Assembly: GCF_002899825.2 (NCBI RefSeq)
Contig: NZ_PPED02000004.1
Span: 62,001-126,000, forward strand
Direction: 5' to 3'
DNA: 64,000 nucleotides
DNA from: Chryseobacterium phosphatilyticum
Lineage (GTDB): Bacteria; Bacteroidota; Bacteroidia; Flavobacteriales; Weeksellaceae
Part shown: one piece after another, positions 27,460 to 37,694 of the stretch
Layout of the letters: every line of letters begins with the position of its first letter
How positions within the stretch are numbered: the first letter of the stretch is position 1
Made by a program: the position numbers and the translations under genes
The notes under the pieces: generated by a model
Seen by the model: only the letters and a program-made list of their open reading frames with translations
The model's database searches: none
Told to the model about the DNA's origin: nothing

Positions 27460-30174
27460 ATGAAAAAGTATATTCTTTCACTTGCGGTTGTATCACTTTT
27501 CTATACTCAATCTGACGCCTGTGCATGGTCAGATCCTGATTATGATTACTTCAACCTTTTCACCCAAAGCATTATCAAAGATAAATCATATCTTCCTTTT
27601 CTACGGACGTATTCCAATAGGTTCTATGGAGAATATAGCCCTTCTCTGATTCCTGATGACAATATTGAAACATGGAGAAAATTCTTTAATAACCAACTTA
27701 CTTATCCCGAGACACAAAATCTTGTGTACAAAATGAGTATGAGTGATCTGAATGCTCTTAAAAATGGCAATCCGACTAATCCATTGCTTCTGAAATTAGG
27801 TAACGGGGCATATCAGAAATATAAAGAAGGTATTGACTATTTAATTGAAGCTAAATATCTGGAACCTTACATGAGCATCAATTATATCGAAAGTGAAAAT
27901 TCATTTTATTATGACAGGGATGCCAACCGAAAAAATGCCACTGCTCTTGATTATGATAAAACGATCTCAGCATTAACATCGCTGTATAATGCGGCCAGGA
28001 ATCCTGAGATCAAACAACGATACGGCTATCAGCTGGTCCGTCTTAATCATTATACCAGAAACTATGATTCTGCAGTAAAAGCCTTCAATACCTATGTAAG
28101 TCCCATCAAATTAAAAGGTACTGTTTACTTTATGGCTTTGGATCAGCTGGCGGGAGCTCAGAGAGGGCTCGAAATGACCGGTGACGCTAACTGGAACTTC
28201 TTCCAGGTATTTATGAACAGTAAAGATCGTAAAGAATCTGCATTTGTGTCTATGAAACTTTCGGATACCGCTTCTTTCAATAATATTATGAAAAGAGCCG
28301 GCACCAACGAGGAAAAAAATATGGCTTATTTTCTTTTAGGATATGAGGAGTACACTAATCCTATTCCTACTATGGAAAAGATGTATGACATCAATCCTGA
28401 TTCGGAAATCTTAAAGGTGATGGCTGCAAGAGCTATTAATGAGCTGGAAAGAAATTACCTTCCTACTTATTATTATTCTGAATCAGCTTCAGAAAAAAGT
28501 TCTGTTCAGAAAGGAAATGCGGAAACCAAAGAATCAAAAGATAAAGTAGCACCTGTAGTCAAGGAAGAAAAGATCTCTTTCTGGCAAAAGATAGTAAGAT
28601 TTTTCAAAAACCTTTTCGGAAGTTCTTCATCTGACGAAAATGGTAATGGTAACAAATCAGACCTGAGTGATGATGCGTTATTCAGTAATCCGGACAGGAT
28701 CCCTTTTTATACCCGTGCTAATTACTATTACGATACGAAAAATCAGGACTTCCTGGATGACCTTGAAAAGTTCACAGAAAAAACAAAAGAAAAATCCGGT
28801 GATGAATACTGGCAGATTGCGGACGCTTACCTTAAGTTCCTGAAGAAAGACTATAAAGCCAGTTCTGAAATTCTGAATGATATTAAAACAACCAATCCTG
28901 AATATCTGGAAGAAATCAAAAGAATGAAAGTTCTGAATGACATTGTATCCCAACCTAAAATTGATGCAGCCTACGAAGATCATTTAATGAAAGATTACCC
29001 TCAGTATTTTGTAGAAAAAGAGGTTAAAAAAGATACTGCTACTACCGATAAATCCGATTATTACGGAAGTACACCTTCAACGGCACGCTTCCTTAAAGAT
29101 GTATTGGCCAACCGTTATTTTCTTCAGGGAGAAGACGGAAAATCATTCCTGATGAACAATAAACTTTCAGATTTGCAGTATAATCCGAATTCCAGTTTGG
29201 TAAAGAGTGTTGAAGATTTTTACAGAAAGTCAAATAAAAGTCAGTTTGAGCAACAGGTCATTGCTAAAAATATGGATAGTGTAGGAAATATTGATGCCTT
29301 CTTCAATATGATTTATGGTGACAGAGCTATGAGACTTGCAGATTTTGAAAAAGCAAAATCATATTATGAAAAAGCCCGGAACTTTACCGGAATACCAAGA
29401 CAAAACTACGACTGGACGGAGAAAGATGGTCAAAAGATCACTCAAAAACAGTATGCTACTACTGAATACAACGGTTTTAATAATATATCAGATCTTGTTT
29501 TCGGACATAATGTATGGGAAAGTTTTGAGAGTGGGGATACGGAATCAATGAAAGCTGAGAATTACTCTGATTTTCCGTTTATTAAAAATAATATGAACAA
29601 GCTGGATCTGGCTACTAATCTTATTCAGCTGAAAAAGATTGGAACTGGTAATGATGAAAAGGCTGCAAAAGCTAACCAGCTTATCGGAAATCTTCTATAC
29701 AATACCTCAGTACTGGGATATTACAGACAATTATTTGTGATGGATATTGATAACAGCAATGGAGGAAAATATCATTTCTGGACTACAGACAGAGCTAATC
29801 CATACCAATATTATTATAAGGATTTTCTTAATACTACTTACATTGAACCTGATAATTTTGATCTCGCGATCAATTATTATCAAAAGGCTCTTAAACTTTC
29901 GAACAATAAAGAAGAAAAAGCAAGAATTCTCTTCCAGATGGCAAGTGCTGAACAAGGGAAATATTACCAATATGAAGCGAAAAATCAAAGAGAGTATGAC
30001 TATTCTGATCCGAAATGGTCAGAGAAAGAGACTGCCTTTCAGAAAGAGATGGACAATCTTAAAAATCAGAAATTCAGAACCTATTTTGCACAATTGAAAA
30101 CACAGTATGGAGATACTGAAGTTACAAAAAGCCTGATGGGAAGTTGCAGTTATTTCAGTTATTTTATGAGATAA
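27460..30174 (+). CDS. Large secreted protein of unknown function with TPR-like repeats
   Basis: A 904-aa protein with signal peptide MKKYILSLAVVSLFYTQSDA; the mature chain starts CAWSDPDYDYFNLF. It is rich in Tyr, Asn and Asp. Helical repeats with TPR character occur at several places (TISALTSLYNAARNPEIKQR; FEKAKSYYEKARNF near residue 630; FDLAINYYQKALKLSNNKEE near residue 800). A charged, Lys/Ser-rich linker and a short hydrophobic stretch (SFWQKIVRFFKNLFGSSSS) sit near residues 365-395. I do not recognise the family. It follows the lipoprotein gene by 77 bases, perhaps as one unit. Confidence 0.8.
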   Translation: MKKYILSLAVVSLFYTQSDACAWSDPDYDYFNLFTQSIIKDKSYLPFLRTYSNRFYGEYSPSLIPDDNIETWRKFFNNQLTYPETQNLVYKMSMSDLNALKNGNPTNPLLLKLGNGAYQKYKEGIDYLIEAKYLEPYMSINYIESENSFYYDRDANRKNATALDYDKTISALTSLYNAARNPEIKQRYGYQLVRLNHYTRNYDSAVKAFNTYVSPIKLKGTVYFMALDQLAGAQRGLEMTGDANWNFFQVFMNSKDRKESAFVSMKLSDTASFNNIMKRAGTNEEKNMAYFLLGYEEYTNPIPTMEKMYDINPDSEILKVMAARAINELERNYLPTYYYSESASEKSSVQKGNAETKESKDKVAPVVKEEKISFWQKIVRFFKNLFGSSSSDENGNGNKSDLSDDALFSNPDRIPFYTRANYYYDTKNQDFLDDLEKFTEKTKEKSGDEYWQIADAYLKFLKKDYKASSEILNDIKTTNPEYLEEIKRMKVLNDIVSQPKIDAAYEDHLMKDYPQYFVEKEVKKDTATTDKSDYYGSTPSTARFLKDVLANRYFLQGEDGKSFLMNNKLSDLQYNPNSSLVKSVEDFYRKSNKSQFEQQVIAKNMDSVGNIDAFFNMIYGDRAMRLADFEKAKSYYEKARNFTGIPRQNYDWTEKDGQKITQKQYATTEYNGFNNISDLVFGHNVWESFESGDTESMKAENYSDFPFIKNNMNKLDLATNLIQLKKIGTGNDEKAAKANQLIGNLLYNTSVLGYYRQLFVMDIDNSNGGKYHFWTTDRANPYQYYYKDFLNTTYIEPDNFDLAINYYQKALKLSNNKEEKARILFQMASAEQGKYYQYEAKNQREYDYSDPKWSEKETAFQKEMDNLKNQKFRTYFAQLKTQYGDTEVTKSLMGSCSYFSYFMR

Positions 30175-30258
30175 TCAAGAATAAATCCGGGACTGAAAAT
30201 AGAAAGTTGTCGATGTCTTCAAACGGCCAAACTTTTTTTGATCAGAAAGTCTTATTAA

Positions 30259-30288
30259 TAAAAAAGGAATCAGTCTGATTCCTTTTTT
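30259..30288. terminator. Bidirectional terminator overlapping a stop codon
   Basis: AAAAAAGGAATCA pairs with TGATTCCTTTTTT over a three-base loop. It serves the large secreted protein gene on the plus strand, and the iron-permease-like gene on the minus strand, whose last codons are part of the stem. Confidence 0.88.
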
Positions 30289-30773
30289 TGTTGTTCTTGT
30301 TTTTGCATCCACTCTTCGTGCTTGCGCTTGAAAAATTCATATTTATAATCGTTATTTCTCTGCGCAGCATCAATGGAGTGAGAAGTGTGTATATCCAAAT
30401 CCTTTTTAGCCAACTGGGCAAGTTGTTCATAATAATGATGAAGCTGATCCAACTCAGCTTCGGTAAGATCTTCAATATCGACAATTCTGTTGCTTGCTTT
30501 TTCATGAGCGGCAAGAAGTTCATTCAACTTTATTTGTATTGCCTTTGAATCTTTATTCTGGGCTTTCTGAATGAGAAATACCATAAGAAAAGTAATAATC
30601 GTAGTCCCTGTATTGATAACCAGCTGCCAGGTTTCAGAGTAATCAAAGAAAGGACCGGAGACTGCCCATACCACAACTATAAGAAAAGCCCCGATAAAAG
30701 CGTATGCACTGCCCGTAAATTTTACGGCCCAGTTTGAAAATTTTTCAAAGAAACGATTATTCTGATGACTCAT
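30270..30773 (-). CDS. Low-affinity iron permease family protein
   Basis: A 167-aa inner-membrane protein with two hydrophobic segments (GSAYAFIGAFLIVVVWAVSG and WQLVINTGTTIITFLMVFLI) and a long charged helical tail (about residues 85-167). The segment NTGTTIITFLMVFLIQKAQNKD (near residues 52-73) with KAIQIKLNELL is typical of the bacterial family annotated as low-affinity iron permease. Direct evidence of iron transport is thin for bacterial members. It is near other iron-related genes but is not in their operon as far as I can see. Confidence 0.78.
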   Translation of the reverse strand: MSHQNNRFFEKFSNWAVKFTGSAYAFIGAFLIVVVWAVSGPFFDYSETWQLVINTGTTIITFLMVFLIQKAQNKDSKAIQIKLNELLAAHEKASNRIVDIEDLTEAELDQLHHYYEQLAQLAKKDLDIHTSHSIDAAQRNNDYKYEFFKRKHEEWMQKQEQQKKESD

Positions 30774-30906
30774 ACCATTTATTTTTCTTCTAATAAATTT
30801 AGAAAATTAACCGGAATCAAAAAGAATAAAATAGAAAATGAGGTATATAAAGATGAAAAGAAAAGTCAGAATTACTCTCCAATTCTCCTATTAAAGAGTT
30901 CTCACG

Positions 30907-32109
30907 TTATTTATTCGATATCTTCCTGTACCTGTGCCACCAGATCAAAAAACCTGTAATTGGTAAGGAACATCCGATAAGTGATACTATAAAATACAGA
31001 ATAATACTTGGCAAACCCATAATTTCCCCCGTATGTAAAGGTTTTGCCAAAGCAGTGAATTGCTTATTCAAAGGTCTGTCTGAAAATAATTCTTTTGTTT
31101 TGAGCACTCCGGTTTTATCAAAAGTTATTTGGTCCGGCAGCATTACTCCGAGTAGATTCCGGGTGTTGGTTTTAATCACAACATACCGTGGATTATCTTT
31201 ATTGGGAAGCTCTATACGGGTCACCGCGGTATACGGTAAATATTGATCAGCCAGGTTTAAAATTTTATCTATAGAAGCTGAGGCCGAATTTTTTAGGGTC
31301 TTCTTTTCATCTTGTTTTTGAAGCATATCTTCGAGAAGTCCACCAAAAGCATCATCTCCCCTATCTTGATCATTTGAAATGTTATCTATGGATGAACCTC
31401 CCAAGCTGATAATAAGAGCGTTCTTTACCCAGGGATAAGTAATATACAAACCGGTAACTGCGATGAAGAAAAGCATCAGAAAAGTGTAAAACCCAAGTGT
31501 ATTATGCAGATCATGATTCACCCTTTGAAATTTAGCGTTCCACATTACGGTCAGCCCCTGTCTCAGAAACTTCACCTTTTTAGGCAACCATAGTATAAAA
31601 CCTGAGATCAGTAAAACACAAAACATCAATACAGATGCTCCTACAATCTGCCGCCCAATATTCCCCATCATCAGATTCCGGTGAAGGTCCAAAACTACTT
31701 CAAAAAAATGGTTTGACCCAACATCTGCCTGTCCCAGAAGTTCACCTGTATATTGATTATAATAAGCACTCTTATCCAGTTGATTCTCCTTGTAGCCAAG
31801 GACGTAACTTCTCGCTTTATCGTCCGGAATCAGCAAAGATGTTAATTGCTTATTTTCTTTCAAAAGCTCAGCCTGGATCTGATCTGCATTTCTCCTTTTT
31901 TCATAACTGGCACTAATATAGACTTTATCCCTGTTACTTAAATCGGTAATCTGGTTTTTAAACGCATACAAACACCCGGTAACACACATCACAAAAACAA
32001 TGATACTTGACAAAAGTCCCAACCACAGGTGTATGAGCCACATCAGGTATTTAGCAACGGATTCATTTTTTCTTCTTTTTCGGTAAAGGCTTTTTAATAG
32101 TAACTTCAT
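30907..32109 (-). CDS. PepSY-associated membrane protein
   Basis: A membrane protein of about 400 aa with PepSY-type domains, often linked to iron or siderophore reduction in Bacteroidota. The ATG at 32109 gives MKLLLKSLYRKRRKNESVAK; one three codons earlier is also possible. The longer frame to 32226 would pass through a hairpin, so it is rejected. The first helix is WLIHLWLGLLSSIIVFVMCV with the family GCLYAFK. HRNLMMGNIGRQIVGASVL, then NHDLHNTLGFYTFLMLFFIA (conserved His) and the last helix ILYFIVSLIGCSLPITGFLI follow, then the WWHR end. It lies after a TonB receptor and a lipoprotein on the same strand, so a role in using imported ferric complexes is likely. Confidence 0.85.
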   Translation of the reverse strand: MKLLLKSLYRKRRKNESVAKYLMWLIHLWLGLLSSIIVFVMCVTGCLYAFKNQITDLSNRDKVYISASYEKRRNADQIQAELLKENKQLTSLLIPDDKARSYVLGYKENQLDKSAYYNQYTGELLGQADVGSNHFFEVVLDLHRNLMMGNIGRQIVGASVLMFCVLLISGFILWLPKKVKFLRQGLTVMWNAKFQRVNHDLHNTLGFYTFLMLFFIAVTGLYITYPWVKNALIISLGGSSIDNISNDQDRGDDAFGGLLEDMLQKQDEKKTLKNSASASIDKILNLADQYLPYTAVTRIELPNKDNPRYVVIKTNTRNLLGVMLPDQITFDKTGVLKTKELFSDRPLNKQFTALAKPLHTGEIMGLPSIILYFIVSLIGCSLPITGFLIWWHRYRKISNK

Positions 32110-32125
32110 TGAGGTCATTATAGCA

Positions 32126-32159
32126 AAAACATTAAGACGAATGACCGTCTTAATGTTTT
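32126..32159 (-). terminator. Terminator-like hairpin between lipoprotein and PepSY genes
   Basis: AAAACATTAAGACG pairs exactly with CGTCTTAATGTTTT over a six-base loop; on the minus strand it ends in five T. It lies 17 bases before the PepSY start. It may end the TonB-receptor transcript or reduce expression of the PepSY gene. Confidence 0.8.
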
Positions 32160-32282
32160 CCAAAATTAAAATTGATATGAATAAATTAAAAAAAGTTAAT
32201 ACGAATACAAGTTGGAATCTGAGCAAAGAAGTTATTAATAGCTAAAACACCTCTTTTTCCCACATTCAAAACTTAAAACATA

Positions 32283-32903
32283 TTATTTTCTTCCTTTGAA
32301 CTGAACATCTTTTACAATATCAGCGAATTTTGTATAATGTTCAGGAGTAAGTGCTTTTTGAATTGCTGCTTTTCTTTGTGCATCAAATTTCTCCCAGTAT
32401 TCTTTTGCCAGATCATTATTCCCGTGATACACATCGTGGGCATCATTAAATGCTTTTTCAAATGCATCATTGGCAGCGTTTACTACTTTGAACTCATCTT
32501 CTGAAAGCTGAGCTTCAGCCTTGATTCTTTCTAACAAAGCATTGTCATATCTAGGTCTTTTTCTGGAGTTTTCATCTACAAATTTGTTGAATTGCTCCAT
32601 TTGAGGAGCATCCAGAACTTTAGCCATTTCAATAGATTGTTGCGCTCGTACTTCCTCATTTTTGATTCCCAGCGCTACACGATCCATATTACCTCCTTGC
32701 GCTTTGGCAGCCTGGAAGTTTTGCTCCTGAATATCCTGATATTTTTTAGTGATTTCGTCGAAACTTTTTACCTGATCCGGAGTAAGCTGTACCAGAGTTT
32801 TAAACTCGTTATAGTCGATTCCCTTCTTCTTATCTCCTGAGCATGAAACAATCAATAAAGTTGCAAATGCTACTGCAATAGTTTTAATATAAGTACTTTT
32901 CAT
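32283..32903 (-). CDS. Helical lipoprotein of unknown function
   Basis: A 206-aa predicted lipoprotein (MKSTYIKTIAVAFATLLIVSC with lipobox). The mature chain is almost entirely alpha-helical and charged: LTPDQVKSFDEITKKYQDIQ, QSIEMAKVLDAPQMEQFNKF, LSEDEFKVVNAANDAFEKAF and LTPEHYTKFADIVKDVQF. The repeated LTPDQ/LTPEHY pattern recalls Spy/CpxP-like periplasmic chaperones, but I do not claim homology. It lies 29 bases after the TonB receptor stop codon, and it is probably in its operon. Confidence 0.8.
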   Translation of the reverse strand: MKSTYIKTIAVAFATLLIVSCSGDKKKGIDYNEFKTLVQLTPDQVKSFDEITKKYQDIQEQNFQAAKAQGGNMDRVALGIKNEEVRAQQSIEMAKVLDAPQMEQFNKFVDENSRKRPRYDNALLERIKAEAQLSEDEFKVVNAANDAFEKAFNDAHDVYHGNNDLAKEYWEKFDAQRKAAIQKALTPEHYTKFADIVKDVQFKGRK

Positions 32904-32932
32904 CGATATTTTATTTTAATGTTTACTGTATT

Positions 32933-34942
32933 TTAGAAGAAGTAATTCGCTCCAAACTGATATCTTATTCCATCTATTCTGAAACCAAAATTGTTAGCAG
33001 GGTCTGTTGTATCATTACGGATATCTTTATCCAGCAGATTGTATACTCCAAATGTGAAACGAACATGTTTATTGAGTCTGTACACTGTCCCTAAATCTAA
33101 TAAGAAGTAAGATGGGATTGGGTATTCCTGGGCTTTACCTCTGCTTACGCCTGGTTGGCTTTCGCTTCTGTAGTTTCCTCTTGACCAGAACTCGAAGCTG
33201 TCATTTGCTTTCCAGGATAGATTTACGTTGGCCATGTGCTTAGGAATTCTTGCATACGGCTTATTGTACAATGCAGGAATTTCTTCAGATTTAATCTTTG
33301 TATCTGTATATGTATAGTTTGCTTTTAATATAATATCTTTTGATACATTGACTCCAAGGTTTGCTTCAAGTCCCATACTGTTTGCCTTACCAAGATTTTC
33401 TCTTGTTGAGATAAAGTCATAGATATGATTGTAAAGCGCTTCAAATTCTTTACATTCTTCGGTGTTGTTACATTTTCTAACTTCAACCAGTTTGTTTTTA
33501 AAGTCTGTGTTAAATCCTGTTACACTTAGATTAATCACTTTCTTATTATCCTCAAACATTACCGTTAACTCCTGGTTAAAACTTTTTTCCGGTTTAAGGT
33601 CTTTGTTTCCAATGATAACCCCATCCTGAGTTCCACCTCCTGTTACTTGTCCCCATCCTGGATTAACTGCTCTTAAACCTGGCGCTTTATACCCCCATGA
33701 AGCACCTCCTTTAAAAGTAAAGTTGTTTGTAGCACTCCATACTAAATATCCCCTTGGTGTAAAGTTGGCACCATAGTTCTCATCGTTATCCAAGCGTGCC
33801 CCTGTAACAAGGTGTAATTTGTTGACTAACTTCCAGTTTCCTTCAGCAAATGCAGACCAGTTCCAACGTGTAAGTTTGGTTACCACTTCTCCATTTTCAG
33901 ACTTCATCTTATTTCCTAAGTCATTCAGTCTTTCATATCTGTATTCTGCACCAAAGCTGATCACATGATCTTTAATATTGAAATTATTAAGGCTGTACGC
34001 TGATAGAGTTTCGTATCTCATATCCCTGTTTGGATTGTTGGTATTGTCGTACTGGATATAAGAGTTCGTATGGAAGTTTGAGTAATCACCTTTATGGCTT
34101 AATGCCAATACATTTCTCTCGTAGTTGTTACGTGAGCTCTTTGCTTTAGGTCCCAATGAATACCCCGGATTCTGGTTTCTTTCCTGACGGTTATAATCGT
34201 AGCTTAGCTTAAAGGTATTTTTTGTATTGGGAGTAAGGCTGAATTCTGTACCAAAAGCTTTGATTATTCTTTCGGTAAATCCACCTACAAATTTATCTTC
34301 ATTTCTGTCTGAATAGCTTCCTGTAACTTTCATCTGAAGGAGATTTTTCACTAAAGAACCGGCAGCATATCCATCAATCTGGTAAGTATTCCCTGATTCT
34401 TTATGTACCTGCTGGATTAAACTTGTTCCAACAGATCCTCTCCAACCGTCACTCAGTTTCTTAGTGATAATATTAATTACTCCTCCCATGGCGTCTGAAC
34501 CGTATAGTGAAGACATGGGCCCTTTTACTACTTCAATTCTTTCAATGGTTTCCAATGGTGGCATCCATCCCTGTTCAATACCGGGACCGTCAGAGTTGGG
34601 TCTGGTCTCCCTTGTATTGATTCTTTTACCGTCAATTAAAACTAATGTCTGCCCAGATTCAGCTCCTCTTATTGAAAAATCACTTGTACTTCCTCCTCCT
34701 GTCACGAACACACCCGGAACATCCTGTAATGCATCTGTAATATCTCTATACGCTCTTTTTTTAAGGTCTGCCTGAGAAATTACAGAAATAGTTGCAGGGG
34801 TATCTTTGATCTTCTGAGCATACCCGGAACCCGTTATTACTACTTCATTAATATGGTTACTTTTTAACGTGTCCTTAGTTTTCTGACCGCTCACAAAAGC
34901 TGATCCTAAAACCAGTAAGGAAAAAGATACTGTTCTAAACAT
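32933..34942 (-). CDS. TonB-dependent outer-membrane receptor
   Basis: A receptor for ferric siderophores or a similar ligand in the outer membrane. The ATG at 34942 gives MFRTVSFSLLVLGSAFVSGQ, a signal peptide; the frame upstream is non-coding. The TonB box region is INEVVITG. The plug has ATISVISQADLKKRAYRDIT, VPGVFVTGGGSTSDFSIRGA, VLIDGKRINTRE and VKGPMSSLYGSDAMGGVINI. The barrel closes with GIRYQFGANYFF, ending in Phe. About 669 aa. The plug is most like FepA/CirA-type receptors. The neighbours (lipoprotein, PepSY protein) fit iron acquisition. Confidence 0.93.
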   Translation of the reverse strand: MFRTVSFSLLVLGSAFVSGQKTKDTLKSNHINEVVITGSGYAQKIKDTPATISVISQADLKKRAYRDITDALQDVPGVFVTGGGSTSDFSIRGAESGQTLVLIDGKRINTRETRPNSDGPGIEQGWMPPLETIERIEVVKGPMSSLYGSDAMGGVINIITKKLSDGWRGSVGTSLIQQVHKESGNTYQIDGYAAGSLVKNLLQMKVTGSYSDRNEDKFVGGFTERIIKAFGTEFSLTPNTKNTFKLSYDYNRQERNQNPGYSLGPKAKSSRNNYERNVLALSHKGDYSNFHTNSYIQYDNTNNPNRDMRYETLSAYSLNNFNIKDHVISFGAEYRYERLNDLGNKMKSENGEVVTKLTRWNWSAFAEGNWKLVNKLHLVTGARLDNDENYGANFTPRGYLVWSATNNFTFKGGASWGYKAPGLRAVNPGWGQVTGGGTQDGVIIGNKDLKPEKSFNQELTVMFEDNKKVINLSVTGFNTDFKNKLVEVRKCNNTEECKEFEALYNHIYDFISTRENLGKANSMGLEANLGVNVSKDIILKANYTYTDTKIKSEEIPALYNKPYARIPKHMANVNLSWKANDSFEFWSRGNYRSESQPGVSRGKAQEYPIPSYFLLDLGTVYRLNKHVRFTFGVYNLLDKDIRNDTTDPANNFGFRIDGIRYQFGANYFF

Positions 34943-34956
34943 CAATAATTTTTTTG

Positions 34957-34979
34957 CAAAATTATTATTTTTAATAATT
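34957..34979 (-). promoter_or_regulatory. Receptor -7 box with overlapping AT-rich inverted repeat
   Basis: TAATTTTG (34964-34957, minus strand) fits the -7 box. Over it lies AATTATTA-TTTT-TAATAATT (34960-34979), a perfect inverted repeat that could be an operator, perhaps for Fur given the iron context. In such AT-rich DNA chance is a real alternative. Confidence 0.4.
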
Positions 34980-35190
34980 CTAAATAAATAAACTAAGGTG
35001 AGATATGTCACCCAAAGAAGACTAATCAATATCAGATTATCAACTCTAATTTAGAATAGTTAAAAATAAGTTAAAGCATCTACAAAATGTATAATCATAT
35101 CCCTTCAAAGCTACTTTATGATTAAGGATAGCAAAATCAAAAAAAGAGCAAATTTATTTTCAAACCCTGTTTTATTCTTCATTTACTACA

Positions 35191-35222
35191 CAAAAAAATC
35201 CGTCCCTAAAAGGAACGGATTC
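35191..35222 (-). terminator. Terminator of the rpsL-rpsJ operon
   Basis: AATCCGTTCC pairs with GGGACGGATT (one G-U) on the minus strand, followed by seven T. It lies 27 bases after the rpsJ stop. Confidence 0.88.
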
Positions 35223-35248
35223 TATAATCATTGCAAAGTATGCAGTTA

Positions 35249-35554
35249 TCACACTTTAATTTCAACGTCAACTCCTGAAGGAAGTTCTAATTTCATTAGA
35301 GCATCAACAGTTTTAGAAGAAGAAGAGTAGATATCCATCAGTCTCTTGTGAGCTGATAATTGGAACTGCTCTCTTGCTTTCTTGTTTACGTGCGGAGATC
35401 TCAACACTGTGAAGATTCTCTTATTCGTTGGTAATGGAATAGGACCGTTTACAACAGCACCAGTAGCCTTTACCGTTTTTACGATTTTCTCAGCAGACTT
35501 GTCTACCAAGTTGTAATCGTAAGATTTTAGTTTTATTCTGATTCTTTGTGACAT
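35249..35554 (-). CDS. rpsJ: 30S ribosomal protein S10
   Basis: S10 is in the 30S head and, as NusE, takes part in antitermination. It starts [20 protein letters not shown] and has [20 protein letters not shown]. It has 101 aa. Here it is last in the rpsL-rpsG-fusA-rpsJ operon, not directly before rplC. Confidence 0.98.
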   Translation of the reverse strand: MSQRIRIKLKSYDYNLVDKSAEKIVKTVKATGAVVNGPIPLPTNKRIFTVLRSPHVNKKAREQFQLSAHKRLMDIYSSSSKTVDALMKLELPSGVDVEIKV

Positions 35555-35570
35555 TTCTTTAATTTAAAAA

Positions 35571-37688
35571 TTAACCTTTTGCTTTAGCTATGATTTCTTC
35601 AGCAACGTTTTGTGGAGTAGCCTGGTACTTCTCTAATTCCATAGAAGAAGTAGCTCTTCCTGATGAAAGTGTTCTTAGAGTAGTTACGTATCCAAACATT
35701 TCAGAAAGTGGAACAGAACCTTTGATTACAACAGCACCGTTTTTCTCTTCCTGACCACTGATTGTACCTCTTCTTTTGTTAAGGTCACCAATGATGTTAC
35801 CCATATATTCTTCCGGAGTTACAACTTCCAGTTTCATAATAGGCTCCATAATTACTGGCTTAGCAGCACGTCCCGCTTCTTTAAATCCTAATTTAGCAGC
35901 CATTTCAAATGAAAGAGCATCAGAATCCACCGCGTGGAAAGATCCATCTTTAAGAGTAACTTTAATACCTTCAACTTCGAAACCAGCCAATGGACCGTTC
36001 TTCATTGCAGCTTTAAATCCTTTTTCAATTGCAGGAACAAATTCTCTAGGAACGTTACCACCTTTGATCTCATTGATGAATTCTAAACCAACTTTACCTT
36101 CGTCTGCAGGTCCTAGTTCAAATACAATGTCAGCAAATTTACCTTTACCACCAGATTGTTTTTTGTAAACTTCTCTGTGGTTGGCAACTTTTGTTAAGTT
36201 TTCTTTGTACTCTACCTGAGGTTGTCCTTGGTTTACTTCAACCTTGAATTCTCTCTTCATACGGTCTACAATGATATCTAAGTGAAGTTCACCCATACCA
36301 GAGATGATCGTTTGTCCAGAAGCTTCGTCAGTTCTAACCGTAAACGTAGGATCTTCTTCAGCCAATTTAGCTAGAGCGTTACCCATTTTATCCTGGTCAG
36401 CTTTAGTTTTAGGCTCAACAGCGATACCGATTACCGGATCAGGGAAAACCATCGATTCAAGAACGATTGGATTTTTCTCGTCACACATTGTATCACCCGT
36501 TTTGATAGATTTGAAACCTACTGCAGCACCAATATCACCAGCTTCAATATATTCTACCGGATTTTGCTTGTTAGCGTGCATCTGATAGATTCTAGAGATT
36601 CTTTCTTTATCTCCTGAACGAGTGTTCAAGATATAAGAACCAGCATCTAATCTTCCAGAGTATGCTCTGAAGAATGCTAATCTTCCCACGAACGGGTCAG
36701 TAGCAATCTTAAATGCCAAAGCAGCGAAAGGCTCATCTACAGATGGTTTTCTTGTAATTTCTGCGTCAGTTCTTGGGTCAGTACCTTTGATATCATCTTT
36801 ATCCAATGGAGAAGGCAAGTATTTACATACTGCATCCAACATAAACTGTACTCCTTTATTCTTGAATGAAGAACCACAAGTCATTGGGATAATAGATAAA
36901 TCGATAGTAGCAGCTCTCAATGCAGCATTGATTTCTTCTTCTGTAATTGAATCCGGATCTTCAAAGAATTTCTCCATCAAAGTTTCGTCATACTCAGAAA
37001 CAGCTTCTACTAATTTCTCTCTATATTCAAGAACTTCATCTTTCATGTCTTCAGGAATTGGAACTACCTCGAAAGTAGCACCTTGTCCAGCCTCATCCCA
37101 GATGATCGCTCTGTTTTTAATTAAGTCTACAACTCCTTTGAAATCTTCTTCAGCACCGATTGGTAAAACGATTGGAACTGCATTAGATCCTAGCATCTCT
37201 TTAACCTGGTTTACCACGTTAAGGAAGTCAGCACCTTGTCTGTCCATTTTGTTTACGAATCCCATTCTAGCAACTTTGTAGTTGTCAGCAAGTCTCCAGT
37301 TTGTTTCAGACTGAGGCTCTACTCCATCTACTGCAGAGAATAAGAATACCAATCCATCCAATACTCTTAAAGATCTGTTTACTTCTACAGTGAAGTCAAC
37401 GTGTCCCGGTGTATCAATGATGTTGAAGTGGTAAGGTTTAGTATCTGCAACAGGTTTTCCTTGATCAGTTGGAAAGTTCCAAGAACAAGTAGTTGCAGCA
37501 GAAGTAATAGTAATACCTCTTTCTGCTTCCTGCTCCATCCAGTCCATTGTAGAAGCACCATCGTGAACTTCACCAATTTTGTGGTTTACCCCTGTATAGA
37601 ATAAAATTCTTTCTGTAGTGGTAGTCTTACCTGCATCAATGTGAGCAGCAATACCAATATTTCTTGTAAATTTAAGATCTCTACCCAT
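35571..37688 (-). CDS. fusA: Elongation factor G
   Basis: The GTPase that moves tRNA and mRNA through the ribosome. G1 is [21 protein letters not shown]2/G3 are [11 protein letters not shown] and [13 protein letters not shown], and G4 is [10 protein letters not shown]. Domains II-V follow, with the domain IV tip [20 protein letters not shown]. It has 705 aa. It is 16 bases before rpsJ and follows rpsG. Confidence 0.98.
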   Translation of the reverse strand: MGRDLKFTRNIGIAAHIDAGKTTTTERILFYTGVNHKIGEVHDGASTMDWMEQEAERGITITSAATTCSWNFPTDQGKPVADTKPYHFNIIDTPGHVDFTVEVNRSLRVLDGLVFLFSAVDGVEPQSETNWRLADNYKVARMGFVNKMDRQGADFLNVVNQVKEMLGSNAVPIVLPIGAEEDFKGVVDLIKNRAIIWDEAGQGATFEVVPIPEDMKDEVLEYREKLVEAVSEYDETLMEKFFEDPDSITEEEINAALRAATIDLSIIPMTCGSSFKNKGVQFMLDAVCKYLPSPLDKDDIKGTDPRTDAEITRKPSVDEPFAALAFKIATDPFVGRLAFFRAYSGRLDAGSYILNTRSGDKERISRIYQMHANKQNPVEYIEAGDIGAAVGFKSIKTGDTMCDEKNPIVLESMVFPDPVIGIAVEPKTKADQDKMGNALAKLAEEDPTFTVRTDEASGQTIISGMGELHLDIIVDRMKREFKVEVNQGQPQVEYKENLTKVANHREVYKKQSGGKGKFADIVFELGPADEGKVGLEFINEIKGGNVPREFVPAIEKGFKAAMKNGPLAGFEVEGIKVTLKDGSFHAVDSDALSFEMAAKLGFKEAGRAAKPVIMEPIMKLEVVTPEEYMGNIIGDLNKRRGTISGQEEKNGAVVIKGSVPLSEMFGYVTTLRTLSSGRATSSMELEKYQATPQNVAEEIIAKAKG

Positions 37689-37694
37689 TTCAGA

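Noticed and set aside
32110..32226. Longer N-terminus for the PepSY protein
   Set aside because: It runs through a strong hairpin and has no family similarity; the family start is at 32109 or 32118.
35118..35330. Plus-strand open frame before rpsJ
   Set aside because: It overlaps the terminator and the 3' end of rpsJ and shows no protein-like features.
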